A program made the translations under genes and the position numbers. Shown piece by piece: positions 43,001 through 49,000 of a DNA stretch of 64,000 bases (position 1 is its first letter; the number at the start of each line of letters is the position of its first letter). The DNA lies in the NCBI GenBank assembly GCA_944472135.2, contig OX235270.1:131421632-131485631 (forward strand), read 5' to 3'. Source of the stretch: Trichobilharzia regenti (taxonomy: Eukaryota; Platyhelminthes; Trematoda; Strigeidida; Schistosomatidae). The notes beneath the pieces are model-generated. The model saw only the letters and a list, made by a program, of their open reading frames with translations. It was not told where the DNA came from and did no database searches.

Positions 43001-46000
43001 ACTGGATAAAGAGAAAAACATTATGCAATAAACTACGCTGAAAATTATGCATATTGTGTAAACTTATTGTGCATAATAAAGTTATTATTATTAAATTCCT
43101 TTTTCAAATTATATTGTGATTGTATTTCTTCGACTAAGCGATCTTTACATTTCTGCTGTTAGTAGCATAAGCTTGCATAATTCGTGAGGATGTTGTCCTT
43201 AGTAAACTAGAAGTAACATTAAGACCTACTACTTCTCAAATCCGAGTGCAATGTGCACCAGCGCTGAAACAACAAAAGAAACCCAGGTGAAATGCATGTG
43301 GACCAGTAGAACTCAGTGAAATCAAAGATGTATATTACAAACCAAATCTGTTAAGAGCGACTTGGATAAAACGGATTGCTTAAAGAAAATCAATGAACAT
43401 ATTCAGGTAGAACCATATGAAGGGATTGTTGAAGAATATAAACCTGTAAATAGAGTTATGATTGAGATTAAGAAATCAACAACAGCTAGTCTAAGTCGAT
43501 TTGAGGTGAGCTCCAATGGGGCAATTTTCCTCTATTCCTTTACGTTCCCAGCGGAACATAGGACTTCAAGTTGGAGCTTAAAAGCTATAGGAACAGTGGT
43601 TTTATTTTTAAGGTGTACGACTGCTAGCCTCACTTCCAAACCTCTCCGTTGACCGGCCTTACCTATCAGCTTAGAGAGGTTTAGGAGTGTGTCGACCAGG
43701 GATTCAGCCTCGGACCACGTGAGAAATGGTTGGTGTGGATTCTATCGCAGAATCACCGACGCAAACGGTGTAAATTAGGCACTGTAATTCCCGTTAAGAA
43801 CTTAATGGTCTGTTTCTTCGATTTATTAATCGATTCTAATAATAACTCCTAAAAGTTAACATCAAAGCGTAAATTAAGCAGCATTTTAACTTAAGGCGGT
43901 GTATACCAAATTCAAGTCCAACTTTATTTATTTGCGCTTAAACAAACAAATGACAGTATAGACCTTTAGATAAACCATTTGTTTACCACAGTGAAAATAA
44001 AATACACAAAAAGAATACAGCAGGTCGACGATTTCACTAATAATTCTTATAAGTATAGTTGATGTTCAACTAAGCACTCAAAACACTATCAACTGCGCTA
44101 ACGCACTTATGCAGTGTATTTGTATGCACGTATGCATCCGTGTGAGTGTTATAAAGAGAGACAGAGAAATAGGGCATATTTACCCTAGATGGAAAGTTGA
44201 TTTTCAGCAATCATATCGCTGTCTAAGTTGATATAAAAAAATTAACATTTTCGTAATAGAAATGTGCCAAGTGTGCTTTTCTACTCAGTATACTAATATC
44301 AACACTTAGCACAAGGAACAACATTCGAACATCTAATAATATTAACTTGAAGTCTGCTCCTATTTGGTCTAGAGACTTGACACACGCGCCATGAAAAGAA
44401 TTTCCAACAGGCGGCTGCAAACTTTCATTGATGGCTGCTTTCGCTAGATACTGAAGATGAGATGGTTCGACCAATAAGGATTAGCAACAAGGAACTCTGA
44501 TAGACAGCAAATCAACCAAGAACTCATCGCCGAACAAATGTATAGAAAGGAAAGAAGATGGATTGACCATGGGTTGAGAAGACCGTTGAGTGACATCATG
44601 CGACGTGCGTCGGTGGCACAGTGGTTAGGACTCTCGCCGACCATGCATATGGTCCGGAGTTCGAGCTCCCGCCGACGCACACCTGATATCTGTGGTCGGC
44701 CTGAAAAATTTGGGCTACCGATATCACATGCTGAAAATTCCATACCTGTACTAAAAATACGGTGTGGAATCAAGCTGTAATCAAAAAATCAAAAAAAAAT
44801 CAAGTGGAATCCGAATGAGAAACGGTGACCCTGGGGTCCGAGCATGACATATAAGAGAGATGAAAGTTTGTGGGTAGTCTTAGAGCCAGACGAAAGTAGT
44901 GGTGGAGAGGAACCGAATGCAATGGAGACTTGCTACTAAAGCCTTATGCTGCACTCGGAATCCTACAGACGAAGAACAACAGACACATCCTAGCATTAAT
45001 AAGCCATCAATAGGGATAGTTACTTTGACATGACAATACTGTTTTAATTAATTAAATACATCAAAAGAGAATATAGAAACAATGAATAAACCAATTTGAT
45101 AGTGTCTAGGCGTTGGGAATGCAGTCAGTCATCTACTGTCATCTGGATGCATTTTCATCCCAATCAGCAACAATATTCTAACTGAAACTTCCACCTGGCA
45201 GTTTTTTTTTTTATTTTGTTCTTTTGAGTGCCGAGTGGAACGCAGAGATTCAAGCTAGAGCTTAGGAGTTTCAGTGGCAGTGGTGTTTGTATTTTACGCG
45301 ATTGGCTTGTTAGCCTCACGTTCAACCTCCACTCTTCACTCGGCTCACTACAGGCTAGGCAAGGTTTCAGTGTATCGGAACCTCGAACCACCTATGCGGT
45401 TGGCCAATTTTCTACCACTGAGCTGTCGGCGCCTAAGGCCAGTGTCCGCAGTGAGTCTCGAACTCTTGACGTCCGGCATTATGAGTATGGCGCTCTAAAC
45501 AACTAAGCTACCGGAGCACCACCTAGCGGTAATCACCATAAACATATCAAACTGAAAAAATCGAGGCAGTATGATGGCATTTGTTGTATGTGTTTATAAG
45601 TGTTGAGTTAACTCAGTTCAGAAATATTAACAGAAAATGGTAACAACAAGATAATTTTCGTTTTTATTACCTGAAAAACCTTTCCAAACTCTCCTTCCCC
45701 AAGACTACTGCCTATTTCAAGTTCACTTGATCGAATAATTCGATAGTTAGTACCTCCATCGATAGTTAAACTGCTTAAATCATCTGTTAAACACTTATTA
45801 AGATCCTCCGACTTAGAACCTTGTGTAAACAATAGAGTACGTCTTTTTGAATCACCATCTTCAGATGTTGGTGTACTGTCAAGTGAAATTGATAGAACAT
45901 TTACATTACGCGATGATAATCCGTCCAATGTATCTTTAAATCGTGGTGAAGAGCATCGACCACTAGTTGAACGAGCCAATCGCTGAAAAGTAAAAAGGTG

Positions 46001-49000
46001 CAGATAACTTTAAAAAACATGTCAAACAAATAATATATTTTGACTGCCGAAAATAAACATTTATTTAGATATATTTAAAAATACTGTACAACCGTTCTGA
46101 AAAAGGTACCAAGATCATCCTGAAAACACTTTCCTAAGGTAAATTAGGCTTGCGAAGTAGTAATGTGGCATGTATTACTGACAAAATTTATCAGTAGTAC
46201 ATAGATGTAGATTGATAGGAAGCGGCCAAAATTGAAATCAAAATCATTGAAATTTATTCCTCAAACCTGAACCTAATTCACGTTGTGGACATGAAATAAT
46301 CTGATTGGACAACTTTTCGTGTCGTTGTTTAGCCTTGAGTCAATTGCCAGCCAATCAGGACAGTCTATCACCAGCTGACCTGACTTTTAGGATGGTTAAA
46401 ATTGTATAAATACGATGTATTTTACCGTGATAAAGAAGTCTATTACCGATTCTCTTATATTCTGCCGTTACAGTTATATCAACAAATCCAAATTAAAAAG
46501 CCAAGCTATAATAAAACGGAAAGAATACAATTCATCCATACCTCCTAGTATGCGGTAAAAGCCTTATTATTTCACATATTAATCAGCTTAAATCTTTTTA
46601 ATAAGCTTTAATATGGATGTATGTTACACTGAGTGTATATGCTGTATAGTAATCGCCAATCCAACTAACCTTTCGTAGTTTTCCCATTGCTGTTTGTGGG
46701 CATTCACGCTTGAAATGCTTACGCAAGCGTCTTTGTTCTGGTCGACTAAACCCCATTTCTGCAAGATCAGAGTCCTCAACATATTTGATTTGTTGAACTG
46801 ATCGAATCTAAAAAATAAAACACAGTGTTCATTGTTGAAACATTATATAATTATAATACAATAAAGATCATATTGATAAATCATAGAATAGGATTATTAT
46901 TATTACTATTGATAACAGAATGAAAAAATCATTCCATTTGAAAAAGATTGTGATACAATATGGTTGGTACTCAAGGTACTTTAAGCCAAATTTGGCCTCT
47001 AACTGGTCGTTTAAACATATTTAGGTAGAAAAGGGTTCAAACCTGTGATGCACCTGCTAAAAGTCCAGCGCCTATATTAATAAATTAAAAATCCACTGAA
47101 TGATCTATGACCTAGAAAATATCTGTATTTGTGGAAAATGAAACTAGGTAACTAGAGTGCTGCATGATCAATCAGTCGTTACTCAATAAATACTAGCAAT
47201 GAGCCGCACCTATCGTGTGAAGGGTGATTATACTACCCAAGGCTGCTGAAACCTCGGTGTGTGGGGCAGGGTTCAAACCTATCACTCACTGGTTGGAATT
47301 AGAGTACCCAAACCAATGAGCTACAGATGCGAATAACTGGTGCCTATGGACATTTTGCGATAAAAACTACATTTATCTTTTTTTTAAATATCGATGATAG
47401 CTAGAAGGTTTTAAATTTCTAACACTTTTTGTGAAAATAGAACATAAAATCCTGGTGACTTTTATTTCCTTGGGTTCCTAGTGAAACACAGGACTTCAGG
47501 AGCACATATCCATTTTATCCCGTTCACCGCAGTCCTTTTCAGTTGGCTCCACGGTTGTCCATAGTCTCTCATCTCCTCCTCACACGATCTTCCCCATATT
47601 ACTTTCGGGGCTACGCCCAACTCGCTATTTCCCACTCGAGTTCTCCTCAAGCTATGGTATAGAGCGCCACACGACTCACTGGCCTCTTCAGCATGTGTGC
47701 GATCCACCTCCATTTTCTTCTGCGCATTTATTGAGCAATAGGTTCTTGATTGGTTCGTTCCCAGAGTTTCTTGTTATTGATTCTTTCTGGCCATTTGATC
47801 TTCAATGTGGAACCAGCGAAAACAGTTGTTGATAAAAGTCTGAAGCCTATTAGAAAAGCTTTTCATGACGTGTTAAGTTTATGATCCATAAAGAATAACT
47901 GGCTTGACATGGGTGTTGAAAATCCGAATTTCGTTCTTTATGTTGAGTACAGAAGACTTCCAAGCTGATCTCAGAGTGATGAAGGTCTGTCTTGACTTTC
48001 TGATCTTGCCTTTGACATTCTTATCCGTGTGGCGTGCCTTTAGTTGAAACAATGCCGCCTAGATAAGTGAAGGAAGTAATCTCCTAACGATATGCATCAA
48101 TATCACGAATGCAGGTACATGCTATTACTGCCAGAACTCAGTCTCGCACCTAGAACAGATTAATCATACATTGTGCTGTAAATCAAACTTATTGTGTTGC
48201 GACTGATGATACCAGTTGGTTGCCCAGGCTGAATTAGATGAATCAGAAGTTTGAATCAAGGACCGATCTAAACCAATGAGCCATATTTAGGCATAAGGGT
48301 TATATTTTGTTTTGTACTCAGTTATCCGAAACAGATTTCTCATGTACGGGATTATGAGCCACACGTAGTGTGGGAGGGTTGGTGATACTACCTATTTGTT
48401 TAGGCTAAGGTAAGTGGAGGGAGACTAAAACCCGGGACTCATTGGATATAAGTCGAGTGCTTGAACCAATGAAGTTCTCTATTTCTACCTAAATTTCAGC
48501 TTAGGAATGCTGCAATGTGGTATTAAAATCTAGCAAAAGCCACTGCATATAGCAAATTATACAATCTAGCGATAGACTCTCATTCTTTTATGTAGTATCT
48601 CAATCAGGTACTACACTTATTTAATTCATATCCTATATAAAATCTCTTTGAAACCCCAGTGTCTATGAAATGAAAGGCATTGGCAATATTATTAAAGCCA
48701 GGAATAATCTGAAGTTTGGTTTGATGAAAAGTATAGTGATCTAGTTGCTTAGTGGAATTAAGTATACGTAAAGTGCTCATGGTTTATCAACGCCTCATGA
48801 AACTGTCTCTTTCTCTCTACTTATCTTTATACCAGTTGTAATAAAAGTTATTCAGATAATTACTCCACTTTAAACTGGACGAGTCAAGTAAGCCTAAGCA
48901 ACTGTAAATGATCAGTTCAAAATTTAAACTCATCCTAAACATGAAATGATTGTTAAAATAAAAACCGTCACTATTCATCCTAAATAAATACGAAGTGCAA

